Shown here: piece after piece, positions 1 to 10,900 of the stretch | Position numbering within the stretch: the first letter of the stretch is position 1 | Layout: each line of letters starts with the position of its first letter | NCBI GenBank assembly: GCA_017549565.1 | Contig: JAFYUI010000035.1 | Coordinates: forward strand, 62,001-126,000 | From: Clostridia bacterium | Lineage (GTDB): Bacteria > Bacillota > Clostridia > Oscillospirales > Acutalibacteraceae | Direction of reading: 5' to 3' | DNA length: 64,000 nucleotides | The notes under the pieces: model-generated | What the model saw: the letters and a program-made list of their open reading frames with translations, nothing else | What the model was told of the DNA's origin: nothing | The model's database searches: none | Translations under genes and position numbers: made by a program

Positions 1-14
1 GGGGAGAGTGTAGT

Positions 15-875
15 ATGGCAAAAAAAGCACAGTATCGACGTTATACACGCTCGACCGCGGGAAATATAGTTTATTTCTCCATTCTCTTCCTTGCGGGAGC
101 GTTCACAATTTTACCTTTAATCTATTGCGTTATCACTTCGTTCAAGCCACTTGATGAATTGTTGATATTCCCACCGCAATTCTTTGTAAAGCGCCCAACA
201 CTTTCTAACTATTTGGTGTTGCCGTCGCTTTTAGGTAAAATACAAGTACCTGTTTCAAGATATTTCTTCAACAGTTTATTTATTACTGTTGCAGGTACAT
301 CACTTCACATTATTGCGGCATCTCTTGCAGCATTTACCTTCTCAAAATCAAAAATTAGATGCAGAAAGCTCTTCTTTATGATTATTCAGGTTATGTTGCT
401 TTACAACAGCGTTACATTAAGTGTACCTCAGTATTTAATCTTTACAAAACTTCATATGATTGATACATACTGGGTATATATTTTACCTGCTATTCCATCG
501 GCAGTTGGTTGCTTCCTTATGAAACAGTATATTGACGTTTCAGTACCCGATGCACTTATGGAAGCTGCAAGAATTGATGGTGCAGGCGTTGTAACAATGT
601 ATCACAAGGTTGTTATGCCAATATTGAAACCGGCTTGGATGACAATTATGCTTTTGTCTTTCCAAACTATGTGGACAATTATTCCAAGTGGTACAATTTT
701 CAGCGAACAGTTAAAAACATTACCCCAGGTTATGAGCAATATTTCCGCAGGTGGTATTGCCCGTTCAGGTAGCGCAATGGCTGTAACCGTAATTTTGATG
801 ATACCACCAATTTTGGTATTCTTAGTAACTCAAAGTAACGTTATGGAAACTATGAGTACATCCGGTATTAAGTAA
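15..875 (+). CDS. Carbohydrate ABC transporter permease (MalG/LplC type)
   Basis: Inner-membrane subunit of a CUT1-family sugar importer, one half of the translocation channel. The 286 residues carry about six hydrophobic segments, starting near residue 20, and the EAA loop that contacts the ATPase (EAARIDGAG, near residue 182). This length and the short cytoplasmic N-terminus fit the MalG-like half. The ATG at 15 follows a GGGGAGAG ribosome site at the window edge, so the operon clearly begins upstream. The MalF-like partner is at 5237-6127; the two are usually adjacent, but here two other genes lie between them. No binding protein or ATPase is visible in the window. The substrate is unknown; the downstream glycosidases suggest an oligosaccharide. 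Confidence 0.93.
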   Translation: MAKKAQYRRYTRSTAGNIVYFSILFLAGAFTILPLIYCVITSFKPLDELLIFPPQFFVKRPTLSNYLVLPSLLGKIQVPVSRYFFNSLFITVAGTSLHIIAASLAAFTFSKSKIRCRKLFFMIIQVMLLYNSVTLSVPQYLIFTKLHMIDTYWVYILPAIPSAVGCFLMKQYIDVSVPDALMEAARIDGAGVVTMYHKVVMPILKPAWMTIMLLSFQTMWTIIPSGTIFSEQLKTLPQVMSNISAGGIARSGSAMAVTVILMIPPILVFLVTQSNVMETMSTSGIK

Positions 876-906
876 TAGATTTCCTAAGGAAGGACTGTGG
901 AAAAAG

Positions 907-3027
907 TTGAAAAAAATATTATCAATTATACTTGTTATATTGACTATTTCCTCGCTTGTAATTACCGCTTCAGCGAATCCAACCGATTCGTTTGTGCACG
1001 ATGACACACAAAGTGGTGCAGTTACTTCTGTGTTATCACAGGATATGTACGCTGCAACAAAGGTAATTACTGCGGCATCCGTTGGCTTAGAGAAAAGCTT
1101 ATCCGGTGTTAATGACATTTGTTCAGATAAAAATGGTAATATTTACCTTTTAGTGTCTGACTGGTCACAGGTAGTAGTTCTTAATAACGATTATTCATTA
1201 AATCGCGTTTTAACTTTAACTGATGAAAAAGAAAATAAGGTATCTTTCAGCGGGGCAAGGGGAATATTTGTAGATAAGGATTTTAAGATTTATATCTGCG
1301 ATACAACTAATTCTCGTGTTTTAATCGCTGATGGTGAAGGCAAAGTGGTAGATACCTGGACACAACCCGTATCGCCTTTAATTCCAGATGATTTTTATTT
1401 CCAACCCACCAGTATTGTTAGAACAGATAAAGGTTATACCTATATTTTAAGTCTTGGTTGTTATTATGGCGCTTTGTTATATTCACCCGAGCAAAAGTTT
1501 CTTGGTTTTTACGGTGCTAATACAGTAAAAGCTTCTGCATTAGATACACTTTCTTATTTGTGGGACCGTTTAACACAAACAGAAGCAAAAAAAGCACAAT
1601 CCATTAAAACCTTACCTTTCTCATTCGTTGACTTGTGTCTTGACGCAGAAGATTATACTGTAACATGTACAGGTCGTACTGAAACCGAGAAAAATGGTAC
1701 AGGACAAATTCGAAAGCTTTCTCCAACAGGCGAAAACATTATGTTTAAGCGCTTAACAAACGGTACAGCTGTATCGGCAAACTCGGTTAACTTTGTTGAA
1801 GAAAAAGTCACTGTTAGGTTTGGTAATAAACAGCTTCAAAACATAATTTCTATTGACGTTGACGAAAACAACTTCATCTATGCATTAGATGGTACCGCTG
1901 GTCTTATTTATGTTTATGATGAAGAATGTAACTTACTTTGCGGTTTCGGCGGCGGTGGTGATAACGTTAGAGAACTTGGTTTATTTGATTCTGCTGCGGC
2001 AATCGCAGTTGTCGGCAGTGATCTTTTAGTATCTGACACTGATACTCAAACTGTAACTGTTTTTGAACTTACCGATTATGGCAGTGTCTTAATGAAAGCA
2101 CAACGTGCTTATTTAGATGGCGAATATGAAGAAGCAAAACCCCTTTGGGAAGAAGTAAACAGACGTAATAAAAGCTGTCAACTTGCTTACAGGGGACTGG
2201 CTATCGCTTATTTAAGTGAAGGCAATTATGAACAAGCTTTAGAATGTGCGGAATATGGTCTTGACTATACAGTATATGATTTAGCTTGGAAGGTTGTAAG
2301 AAACAATTATATTCTTGATAATTTTGTATGGCTTGCCGCTATTGCGGTAGTTTTAATAGCTGCTGTTGTTGCTGCCATTGTTGTTATTAAGCGTAAAAAG
2401 ATTGTTTTAATCAAAAACGAACGCGTTAAAATTGCGCTTGGTGCGCCACTTAGTCCGTTTAGAACATTTGATGATATTAAATATAAAAATATGGGTTCTG
2501 TTCCTGTTGCACTTGTGATTTTGGCATGTTTTTATGTTGTAAACGTTTTAAGTGCTACGGGTTCCGGTTTCCTTGCTACCACCGTTGATATTCATAAGTA
2601 CAACACACTTTATACTTTAGTGGAAACGGTTGGTCTTATATTACTTTGGTCAATTTCAAACTGGCTTATCTCTTCTTCGTTTAACGGAAAGGGTAACTTT
2701 AAAGAAGTTTTAATTGCAACTACATATTCAATGGTTCCATTGATTATATTTACATTTATAAAGGTTCTTCTTTCGCATGTGTTAGACCTTTCGGGCTTAG
2801 GTATTGTAAATGCAATTGGAACAGTAGTGATTATTTTCACATTCTATTTATTAAGTGTTGCAATAATGACTGTTCATGAATATGATTTCTTTAAATTCTT
2901 ATTAACAGGAATTGTAACAGTATTATTTATGGTACTTGTAGCATTTGTGATTTTCTTGGTTGGTGTGTTATTGCAACAGGTTGGAGAGTTCTTTACCTCT
3001 GTTTTCCAAGAAATTTTTTACCGATAA
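907..3027 (+). CDS. NHL/TPR/Yip1-domain membrane protein of the sugar locus
   Basis: A 706-residue multidomain membrane protein. It begins with a signal peptide (hydrophobic stretch at about residues 3-22, ending ITASA). An NHL-like beta-propeller region follows at about residues 60-390 (repeats such as DICSDKNGNIYLL and SIDVDENNFIYAL), then a TPR-like segment near 395-455. A transmembrane helix lies at about 471-495, followed by a short basic linker and a polytopic Yip1-like region (about 520-700). The start is TTG at 907, with a purine-rich AAGGAAGGA site about 12 bases upstream; no ATG is better placed. The extracellular propeller would be anchored by the Yip1 part. Function is not known. 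Its place between two halves of a sugar permease suggests an accessory role in glycan sensing or transport. Confidence 0.8.
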   Translation: MKKILSIILVILTISSLVITASANPTDSFVHDDTQSGAVTSVLSQDMYAATKVITAASVGLEKSLSGVNDICSDKNGNIYLLVSDWSQVVVLNNDYSLNRVLTLTDEKENKVSFSGARGIFVDKDFKIYICDTTNSRVLIADGEGKVVDTWTQPVSPLIPDDFYFQPTSIVRTDKGYTYILSLGCYYGALLYSPEQKFLGFYGANTVKASALDTLSYLWDRLTQTEAKKAQSIKTLPFSFVDLCLDAEDYTVTCTGRTETEKNGTGQIRKLSPTGENIMFKRLTNGTAVSANSVNFVEEKVTVRFGNKQLQNIISIDVDENNFIYALDGTAGLIYVYDEECNLLCGFGGGGDNVRELGLFDSAAAIAVVGSDLLVSDTDTQTVTVFELTDYGSVLMKAQRAYLDGEYEEAKPLWEEVNRRNKSCQLAYRGLAIAYLSEGNYEQALECAEYGLDYTVYDLAWKVVRNNYILDNFVWLAAIAVVLIAAVVAAIVVIKRKKIVLIKNERVKIALGAPLSPFRTFDDIKYKNMGSVPVALVILACFYVVNVLSATGSGFLATTVDIHKYNTLYTLVETVGLILLWSISNWLISSSFNGKGNFKEVLIATTYSMVPLIIFTFIKVLLSHVLDLSGLGIVNAIGTVVIIFTFYLLSVAIMTVHEYDFFKFLLTGIVTVLFMVLVAFVIFLVGVLLQQVGEFFTSVFQEIFYR

Positions 3028-3047
3028 TTTAGGGGGGATAACGTATA

Positions 3048-5240
3048 ATGAAATTAACAAAAGCGATTTCGGTATTGTCTGCTTTGCTTATACTTGTTTC
3101 TGCGTTTTCCGGTTGTGGCGCTAAAAAGGCCACAGAGTTAAAGTATGACAGCAATCCCGAAATAAAGACATTGTCTTCCCAAACCATTGCTGAAAACGAT
3201 AAATTAAAGTTAGATTATAATGAGGAATTCCGTTCAATTTCTATTACCAATAAAATTTCGGGAAAAGTTTGGAGCAATGTTGTTGTAGACGAAAATGGCG
3301 AAACTGAATCAACCTCTACTATGAGCATAAGCGTTCAAAATATGCAGATTTACCAATATGCTTCATATTATAGTGGTCTTAACGATAATGTTAAGGTAAG
3401 TGTTGAAAAAATAGAAAACGGTATTAAATATACTTATTATTTTGATGATTTAAAAATTTCTATTCCGGTTTCCTATACATTGGCTTCTGATTCAATGAAA
3501 ATTTCAATTGACCCAACAAAAATTGCTGAAGGCGATAAAAATTATAGATTAGTTTATGCTGCGCCTTCGCCACGACTTTGTTCGGTTCATCAAGATTCTA
3601 AAGAAGGATATTTATTCGTACCATTTGGCGGCGGTGCATTAGTAGATGTTGCCGACAGTGCAAATGCACCTCGCAAATTTAATACGGGTCCAAGTAACTT
3701 TGCTTCTCTTTCAACCGAATATAGCGGCAACTCACCTGACACAGCAGTTATGCCGGTTTATGGTGCTAAAGATGGCAGCGATGCTATTTTCTGTGTTGGA
3801 GAACAATCTCCGTCTACACTTGGTTTAGAGATTGCTGCTGGTGAAAAAACAACCAATTATGCAATTGTTAATCCTAGAATTTATTTTGTAGATTATGACT
3901 ATACAAAGGGTAAAGCAGCATCATCTGGTGACGTAAGACAACTTTCAAAACGCACTGATAAAGAAATTACAATTGGTTGCTATTTCTTAGAAAATGAAAA
4001 AGCAAACTATATGGGTATGGCTGATTGCTTTAGAAACTATTTGGAAAAGAATGGCTATCTTGAAAAATCAGAATTTAATAAAGCACCATATTCTGTGACA
4101 GTGCTTGGCGGCGTAATGTCTACCGAATCTATTTTGGGCGTTCCGAATAAAACCTTAAAAACTTTGACAACTATAAGTCGTGCTCAGGAAATTATTTCAG
4201 AATTATCTCAATCTACAAAATATAATCCAGTAGTTCGTTTAGAAGGTTTTGGTGAAACCGGTATAAATTACGGTAAAATAGCCGGCGGATTTACTATAAG
4301 CAGTAAGTTGGGCAGTAAGAAAGATATTAAATCTTTAGAAAAGTATGCAGCCGATAATAATATCGCACTTTTCATGAATTTTGAAATGTCTAAATTCAGT
4401 AAATCAGGCAACGGCTTTGCTTACAAGAAGGATTCAGCTAAAACTGCAATTCTTCATTCAGCGGATAAGAGCGGTGTAAACGTACCACTTCGTGATGCTA
4501 ATCCGGACAGCGCTTATCGTTTACTTGCAAGAGATAAACAAGGCGAAGCAGTTAAAAAGTTAATTAATGCCGTTAATAAGTTTGATATCAGTGGTGTTAA
4601 TCTTGCCTCTTTGGGTACACTTGCTTATTCGGATTATGATGAAAAGAACACATATCCACTTTCTTACAAAGCAGAAAGTGAACCAAAAGAATACATTTCT
4701 CAATTGAGAGAAAACGGCAATAAAGTTAGTGGAACTGCTTCTGCTTACTTTGCGGCCGGCCTTGTTGATACAGTGTTTGATGTATATTTAGATGGTGACG
4801 GAAATTATGTTACTGATAAAAATATTCCATTCTATCAAATTGTATTTTCCGGTGTTACACCAATGTATTCTAAAGCACTTAACACTGAGGCTTATCCACA
4901 AAAAACCTTGGCTGCTGCAGCTGCCTCGGGTGTTGGCATTAGCTTTACTGTATTAGATAATTTCCACATTTCATATATGGAAACAAAAGCAGCAAAACTT
5001 TATGCATGTGATTATGAATCTAATAAAGATATGATTAATACTTATGTAAAAAATTATGCGGACATTTATAACGCTATTTGTGGTTCGAGAATTGTTGATT
5101 ATCAAATAAAAGAAAATGGTGTTACAGTAACAACCTTTGAAAATGGAAGTGTGGTTTATGCAAATCAAACTTCTAGGGATGCGGCTTCTGATGTTGGCAC
5201 CTTAAAGGGTTACGAATTTAAACTTGGGGGAGTGAAATGA
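3048..5240 (+). CDS. DUF5696-type surface lipoprotein
   Basis: A 730-residue lipoprotein with a clear type II signal peptide and lipobox (FSGCG, Cys at about residue 23), so it should sit on the outer face of the membrane. The body resembles the large DUF5696 family found beside sugar ABC permeases in Firmicutes. It seems to have an N-terminal beta-rich part (about 30-330) and an alpha/beta part (about 345-690) that may be a TIM-barrel. I cannot name catalytic residues. It overlaps the next permease gene by four bases (ATGA), which indicates translational coupling. It may act as a substrate receptor or a surface glycosidase; both are inference. Confidence 0.75.
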   Translation: MKLTKAISVLSALLILVSAFSGCGAKKATELKYDSNPEIKTLSSQTIAENDKLKLDYNEEFRSISITNKISGKVWSNVVVDENGETESTSTMSISVQNMQIYQYASYYSGLNDNVKVSVEKIENGIKYTYYFDDLKISIPVSYTLASDSMKISIDPTKIAEGDKNYRLVYAAPSPRLCSVHQDSKEGYLFVPFGGGALVDVADSANAPRKFNTGPSNFASLSTEYSGNSPDTAVMPVYGAKDGSDAIFCVGEQSPSTLGLEIAAGEKTTNYAIVNPRIYFVDYDYTKGKAASSGDVRQLSKRTDKEITIGCYFLENEKANYMGMADCFRNYLEKNGYLEKSEFNKAPYSVTVLGGVMSTESILGVPNKTLKTLTTISRAQEIISELSQSTKYNPVVRLEGFGETGINYGKIAGGFTISSKLGSKKDIKSLEKYAADNNIALFMNFEMSKFSKSGNGFAYKKDSAKTAILHSADKSGVNVPLRDANPDSAYRLLARDKQGEAVKKLINAVNKFDISGVNLASLGTLAYSDYDEKNTYPLSYKAESEPKEYISQLRENGNKVSGTASAYFAAGLVDTVFDVYLDGDGNYVTDKNIPFYQIVFSGVTPMYSKALNTEAYPQKTLAAAAASGVGISFTVLDNFHISYMETKAAKLYACDYESNKDMINTYVKNYADIYNAICGSRIVDYQIKENGVTVTTFENGSVVYANQTSRDAASDVGTLKGYEFKLGGVK

Positions 5241-6127
5241 TGAAAAAGAAAGCAAGAGGTATTGAATCACTTCGCCGAAGATATGGATACACATTTGTGG
5301 GGCATTGGGTAATTGGTCTAATTATGTTCTTTTTCGTTCCACTTATTTACTCCATAATGTATTCGTTTAGTGACATCACAATGACCGATTCAGGTTTCGT
5401 ATTAAAGTATGTTGGTTTTCACAATTATAATATGGCCTTATTTGATAACCCCGAGTATTTAGACCAAGTTCGCGATTCGGTAATTTCAATGTTTTATTCA
5501 TTACCGATGGTTGTGGCACTAAGTCTTATTTTGGCAGTGTTATTAAATCAAAAATATTACGGAAGAACAATAATGCGTATTGTATTCTTTTTGCCGGTAA
5601 TTATTGAATCATCTGTTATTGTAAGTTTGTTATCGGATTCATCGATTAATGCGCCAATTTTCAACTTTAGTACAGACGGTCAGGGTGTTTTGAATTATGA
5701 CCTTATATTATCAAATCTTAACCTGCCCGAAGAAATTACAGGATTTTTAACATTCTTCCTTTCAAATGCAGTTAGTCTTACTTGGAGTTGTGGTGTACAG
5801 ATAATTCTATTCCTTGCAGGTCTTCAAGGTATTCCGGAATCTCTTTATGAAGTTTCTAAAATTGAAGGCGCTAATAAATGGGATGAATTTTGGTTAATTA
5901 CTGTTCCAATGTTAAGACACGTTCTTTCGTTAGTTATCATTTACACAATGATTTCTAACTTCACAAGTTCCAATAACGTGGTTGTTTCTACAGCTATGCA
6001 GCTGATGCGTTCAATGAATTGGAGCTCTGCCGCGGCAATGCTTTGGTTCTATTTTGTAATAGTATTAGCAGTTATAGGCGTGGTATTATTCTTGTATAAT
6101 CGTTACTGTTTGAAGAAGTGGGATTAA
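5237..6127 (+). CDS. Sugar ABC transporter permease (MalF type)
   Basis: Second membrane subunit of the CUT1 importer, 296 residues with about six membrane segments. The EAA-type loop is at about residue 205 (EVSKIEGANKWDEFW). Two ATGs in tandem (5237, 5240) follow a GGGGGAG ribosome site inside the end of the lipoprotein gene, with which it overlaps by four bases. It pairs logically with the permease at 15-875. The EAA loop has S and E where the textbook motif has A and D, within normal variation. Confidence 0.92.
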   Translation: MMKKKARGIESLRRRYGYTFVGHWVIGLIMFFFVPLIYSIMYSFSDITMTDSGFVLKYVGFHNYNMALFDNPEYLDQVRDSVISMFYSLPMVVALSLILAVLLNQKYYGRTIMRIVFFLPVIIESSVIVSLLSDSSINAPIFNFSTDGQGVLNYDLILSNLNLPEEITGFLTFFLSNAVSLTWSCGVQIILFLAGLQGIPESLYEVSKIEGANKWDEFWLITVPMLRHVLSLVIIYTMISNFTSSNNVVVSTAMQLMRSMNWSSAAAMLWFYFVIVLAVIGVVLFLYNRYCLKKWD

Positions 6128-6181
6128 AAGTCAGCTCTTTTCGGTAATGAATATATAAAAAAATTTTAAAGGAGTGTAACC

Positions 6182-7831
6182 ATGAAAAAAATCTTAGCAT
6201 TAATTTTGGCGATGTCGTTATTGTTAATGTGTTGTGCGTGTGTTTCGCAAACACCTGATAATAATTCATCCACACCAAACAACAGCACAAATTCAACTCC
6301 ATCGGATGATACATCTTCAGATGATAATTCTTCAGATGACAATTCTTCAGAAGAATCTCAGTTGGGTTCGGTAGTTGTTGATGGTTTTGTCTTAGAGGAA
6401 GAACTTGAAGAAGAAGGAAAAGAGGAAAAACAAGAAGTTGTTCCTCAAACCCTTAATACCAAGTGGTATGGAAATGCTACTGTAACTTCAAGTAAGAGCG
6501 ATGCTGAAGCTAAAAAACTTCGTGACAGTATTTTAAACGCAAAAAATACTGACGAAATTTACGAAATCAAGGGCAAGAAATATTATGTTTCTCCCAATGG
6601 TGACGATGAAAACGACGGCTTATCTGAAAAGACAGCTGTTCGTACATTGAATGCTCATATTTTCACAATGAATAAAATAAAATCAGGCGATGCTGTTTTA
6701 TTCGAACGTGGCGGTTTGTGGCGTGTAACCTCCACATTTGTATGTCGTGAAGGTGTTACTTACGGCGCATATGGCAAGGGTGATACAAAACCTGCATTCT
6801 ATGGTTCTGCTAAGAATTATGCCGACCCTGACGATTGGATTCCAAGTAACCTTGAAAACGTTTGGAAGTTAACCGTTGCTGATGCCGATGTCGGTCAAGT
6901 TGTTTTCAACCACGGCGAACTTATTGGTGTTAAAAAATTAAACGGCTTAATTGCATTAGAAGAAAACGGTGACTATTACTTCAATTCAAAAGAAGATACT
7001 TTATATGTTTACTATAAGGATGAAAACCCCGGTAAGGTATTTGATGATATTGAAGTTGCTTTAAAACTTTCATTGTTCACATTAAATGTTAAAAATGTAA
7101 CTATTGATAATCTTTGCATTAAATATGTTGGTGCATTTGGTGTTGATATGGGTAGAAACCCCCACAACACAACTATTACAAACTGTGAAATGGGCTTTAT
7201 CGGTGGTTCGTTACAAAGCGGCAACTTAAGATATGGTAACGCTATTCAAGCTTGGAATGGTACTGAAAACTTTACAGTTGCTAATAACTGGATTTATCAA
7301 GTATATGACGCAGGTATTACATGGCAAGGTGACTATTCATGGGAAGCTGAATCTGGCGACGTATATAAGAACATTACTTTTGAAAACAATCTTGTTGAAT
7401 ATTGCACATATTCATTCGAATTCTGGCATGCAAATGGTGGCGATCCTAACCTTTCACCCGCTACTGTTGAAAACTTTAAACTTGTTAACAACATAAGCCG
7501 TTTTGCTGGTTATGGTTGGGGCATTCAACGTCCTGACAGCACCGGTTGTCACATCTGCGTATTCCAACACTTATTCCCAACTGCTAAAAATAACGCTATT
7601 ACCGGCAATATTTTTGACTTATCTTGGGGCTATATGGTTAATTGGCGCGGTGACTCAAGAAGCAATAATGGCGACTGGACAATCCGCGACAACGCATGGT
7701 ATCATACAAAAAATATGGCAAATAACGGTCTTATTTACTGTACTTGGTTAAATACTACAAACCAATCACAGTTAGAATATGCTGTTTCAATTTTTGATAC
7801 TAACCCTGCAAAGGTTGAATGGATTTCATAA
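6182..7831 (+). CDS. Right-handed beta-helix lipoprotein, possible polysaccharide lyase or hydrolase
   Basis: A 549-residue secreted lipoprotein. The signal peptide ends in a cysteine cluster (LLLMCCACVS, about residues 14-23), so the exact lipidated Cys is uncertain. An Asp/Ser-rich linker with short tandem repeats follows (about residues 25-60). The body opens with a pattern common at the start of pectate-lyase-fold proteins (YYVSPNGDDENDGLSEKT, near residue 137). It continues as beta-helix coils with repeated NxTxxNN-like turns. The fold supports action on a polysaccharide at the cell surface, but I see no assignable catalytic triad. The ribosome site AAAGGAGTG lies 7-8 bases before the ATG. 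It belongs to the same plus-strand locus as the permeases and glycosidases. Confidence 0.72.
   Translation: MKKILALILAMSLLLMCCACVSQTPDNNSSTPNNSTNSTPSDDTSSDDNSSDDNSSEESQLGSVVVDGFVLEEELEEEGKEEKQEVVPQTLNTKWYGNATVTSSKSDAEAKKLRDSILNAKNTDEIYEIKGKKYYVSPNGDDENDGLSEKTAVRTLNAHIFTMNKIKSGDAVLFERGGLWRVTSTFVCREGVTYGAYGKGDTKPAFYGSAKNYADPDDWIPSNLENVWKLTVADADVGQVVFNHGELIGVKKLNGLIALEENGDYYFNSKEDTLYVYYKDENPGKVFDDIEVALKLSLFTLNVKNVTIDNLCIKYVGAFGVDMGRNPHNTTITNCEMGFIGGSLQSGNLRYGNAIQAWNGTENFTVANNWIYQVYDAGITWQGDYSWEAESGDVYKNITFENNLVEYCTYSFEFWHANGGDPNLSPATVENFKLVNNISRFAGYGWGIQRPDSTGCHICVFQHLFPTAKNNAITGNIFDLSWGYMVNWRGDSRSNNGDWTIRDNAWYHTKNMANNGLIYCTWLNTTNQSQLEYAVSIFDTNPAKVEWIS
6317..6346 (+). repeat. 15-bp tandem repeat encoding an Asp/Ser linker
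   Basis: Two adjacent 15-bp units (6317-6331 and 6332-6346) differ by one base; a third partial unit follows. They encode the SDDNS repeats of the linker that separates the lipid anchor from the beta-helix. Copy number could vary between strains by slippage, always in frame. Confidence 0.7.
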
Positions 7832-7906
7832 TCTCATACAGTATACTTTAATTAACAGGAAAAGTTTTTTAAATTTTAAACCTGAAAGTTTAAAAGGAGA
7901 CAAGTT

Positions 7907-10900
7907 ATGAAAATTAAAAAAGTTTTTAATTTGGCATTAACGATATTGGTAACCGTTGCGTTAGTGCTTTCAAGCTTGGTTTTCGCAAGTGCAGCAGTTA
8001 CAACTTATGATGTTGACACAGAAGCAGAGTGGATAGCAGCACTTCAAAGTAGCGAATCCGAGTATATAATTAACGTTACTGGCAATTTCATTGCTACAAA
8101 TCCTAGACCTGAAGTTGCAAATAAAAAAATCACTTTTATAGGTAAAGGTACAGTAACTTTCGAATCTAAAGATCACCAAACAGGTATTTGGTTTTCAAAT
8201 GGTGCCACCGCAATTTTCGATGGTCCTTCATTTGTTAGTACCCAAGCACATAATGATGATAGACTTTTTGTAATAGCTGCTGAAACTGCTGGTTCTAAAA
8301 CTGCTGAGGTAACTATCAACAAGGGTTCTTTCACCAATGAACTTCAAGTTCAGACAAATGCAAAATTGGTCATTAACGGTGGTGAATTCTTCACAGTTGA
8401 TGATGGTCCTAATAACAAGGCGGATAATATTGAAGTTACCCATCACAATAAATTTTCTGACGGGACTTCATTGGTTATTAATGACGGTAAATTCCATAAT
8501 TCAAGACCGGATACCGGCCGTTGCCTTAATATTCAAGGTGGTTCTGTAACGGTTAATAAGGCCGAATTTATTTGTTCAAACACTGCACGTGCAGTTCATG
8601 TAGATGCAGGTGTTGTAGGCAATGTTATTCTTTCAAATGTAACGGCTAAAAGTGATAGTACAGAATATTTGTTTTACAATTGTTCTAACAATACACTTTC
8701 AATAAATAATACAACTGCAGTTCATACCGGTGCATCTGATAAATCTAATGTTTTAGCTGCTGGCGAACTTTCTGGAACGATAGTTCTGAACAATTGTAAC
8801 TTTACTTCTGCTAAAGCTACAGTGTCTTTAAATGTTCCGGAAGGCAAAATTATCACTATGCATGTTGAAGGCACAGAAAACACAATTCTTAAGTCTTCGA
8901 CAGCTGAAGCTGTTGTTTATACAAAGGGAGCTCAGTTTATTGATATTGGTCAAAAGTTGGTACGTTACAATTTTGGTTCAGATGAAGCATTAGGTTCGAT
9001 TCGTTTCCCTAACCTTTTTGTAATGGAATATAATTCAAAAGATAGCGGAAACTATCTTATTAATGAATTCACATTGACACCAGGCAGCAATTATCAATTT
9101 GATATTGATTATAAAGTTTTGGGTGCTATTGAAGCAGCAATTAAACTTCAATATCATAATGGTACTTCATGGGCTGATTTAACTGAAACTGCAACTTCAC
9201 AAAATGTTGCGGGTCTTCATAAATCTGTTAAATTTACAATGCCTGCCGATGCAAAGGCAAATGGCAATAATGTTAGAGTAATTATTGGCGACACCGCATT
9301 TACCGGCACAGGCAAACTTATACTTAGTAATGGTGTTCTTAAACTCATTAAAAACAGTGTCTCTACAGGTAACAATCTTTTACCTAACGGTGACTTTGCA
9401 ACTGATGCGCTTGGCAATGATTTAGCAACAGTTTCCAATTGGAACAAGTTTAATAACGGTGCATTAACAATGCACATCAAAGCACTCCCTGATGGATACT
9501 TCGCTACTGATGTTAATGCAAATATGTTTGTTATATCTCCACAAAAAACAGGTTCTTTACCCGCATTATCACAAGGAAATATAACCTTAGAAGCAGGTGC
9601 TACATATCAAATCGATTTTGATATTAAGTCTGCTAATGAGGGCAAATTAGCTGATTGGTCAGTTAATGTTAAAAATGCCGCAAACGCTTGGAGCAAACTT
9701 GCAACAACAGCAACAACTGCAAATGTTGAAGGAAAACATATTTCTTATACATTTACAATGCCTGCTGACGTAGCTGCTTCTGACAATTTCCAAATTCAGT
9801 TGGTAACTGGTGGTAAAGTTACAGGCACTATTTACTTAGCTAACTTTACACTTTATAAATTAGATGGCAATAAAACTGTTGGTTATAACCATATAAGCAA
9901 TGGTGACCTTAAGGTTGCTAAAACCGTTAAATTAACCACCGCTAATTTAGAAGAAAGTTTAATTGATTGGGAAGTTAGTTCTGACCTTTTAAACAAAGCA
10001 AATGTTGAGATTTTTGCTATTCCAAACAATTTCTTTGAAGGTAACAGAACTTCACAGATGTTGGAAATTGTTCATACAACACATGGTGCAAAACCAAACA
10101 TTTTGCAAGAAACGGTTCTTGAAAAAGATGTTACTTATCGTTTCGATGTAGATTACACAGTTACACAAACTGCAGAACCTTGGATTCGTTTAAGATATGC
10201 TAAGACAAGCGGATACTCGATCTCTTTTGCAAAGACTGAAACAGCTGATGCTGTTCCCGGAAAACACATTTCTTACGAATTTACTATGCCTGCAAATGCC
10301 AAAACTGATGGAACACCTAACTTTGAAGTTGTACTTGGTGAAAATTCAACTGCCGGTACAGGTAATGTTTACTTTGCTAATGTAACACTTCGCAAAGTGG
10401 AAAATGGCGTAGTTGTTGGCGAAAACCTTTTAATTAACGGTGACTTTAGCTTTGGCGAAAAAGGTGCCGTAACAACCGACAATATTAATTCTCAACTTCA
10501 TGGTTGGACCACTGCCGTATCCAGTGCAGAATCTGTTGCTATTAAAGAAATTCCAAACGAATTCTTTGAAGCATTAAAGGCAGTAATAGTTAAAAATTCT
10601 AAGGGTAACATCACTTTACTTGAAACAGTAAAGGGTGGCAAAAACTATGTCTTCTCTTATGAATACAAATATAACGGTAATGCTAAAGCAACACCTTATA
10701 TTGAAGCAATTACAAAGAATGGTGTGAAGAAAATCACACCAACCTCTATCACCGAAGACTTAAACGGCAAATATAACGTAACAGTTATGTTTACAATGCC
10801 AGACGGTTTGGTTGATGCTAAGAATATTCGCATTGGTTTAGATTTTGCTTCTAAAGATATTGATGGTTATTTCTCTAACTTTGCTCTTTATGAAACAGAC

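Noticed and set aside
6317..6360. Short tandem repeats as a possible CRISPR or VNTR array
   Set aside because: The units are adjacent without spacers and encode a simple Asp/Ser linker.
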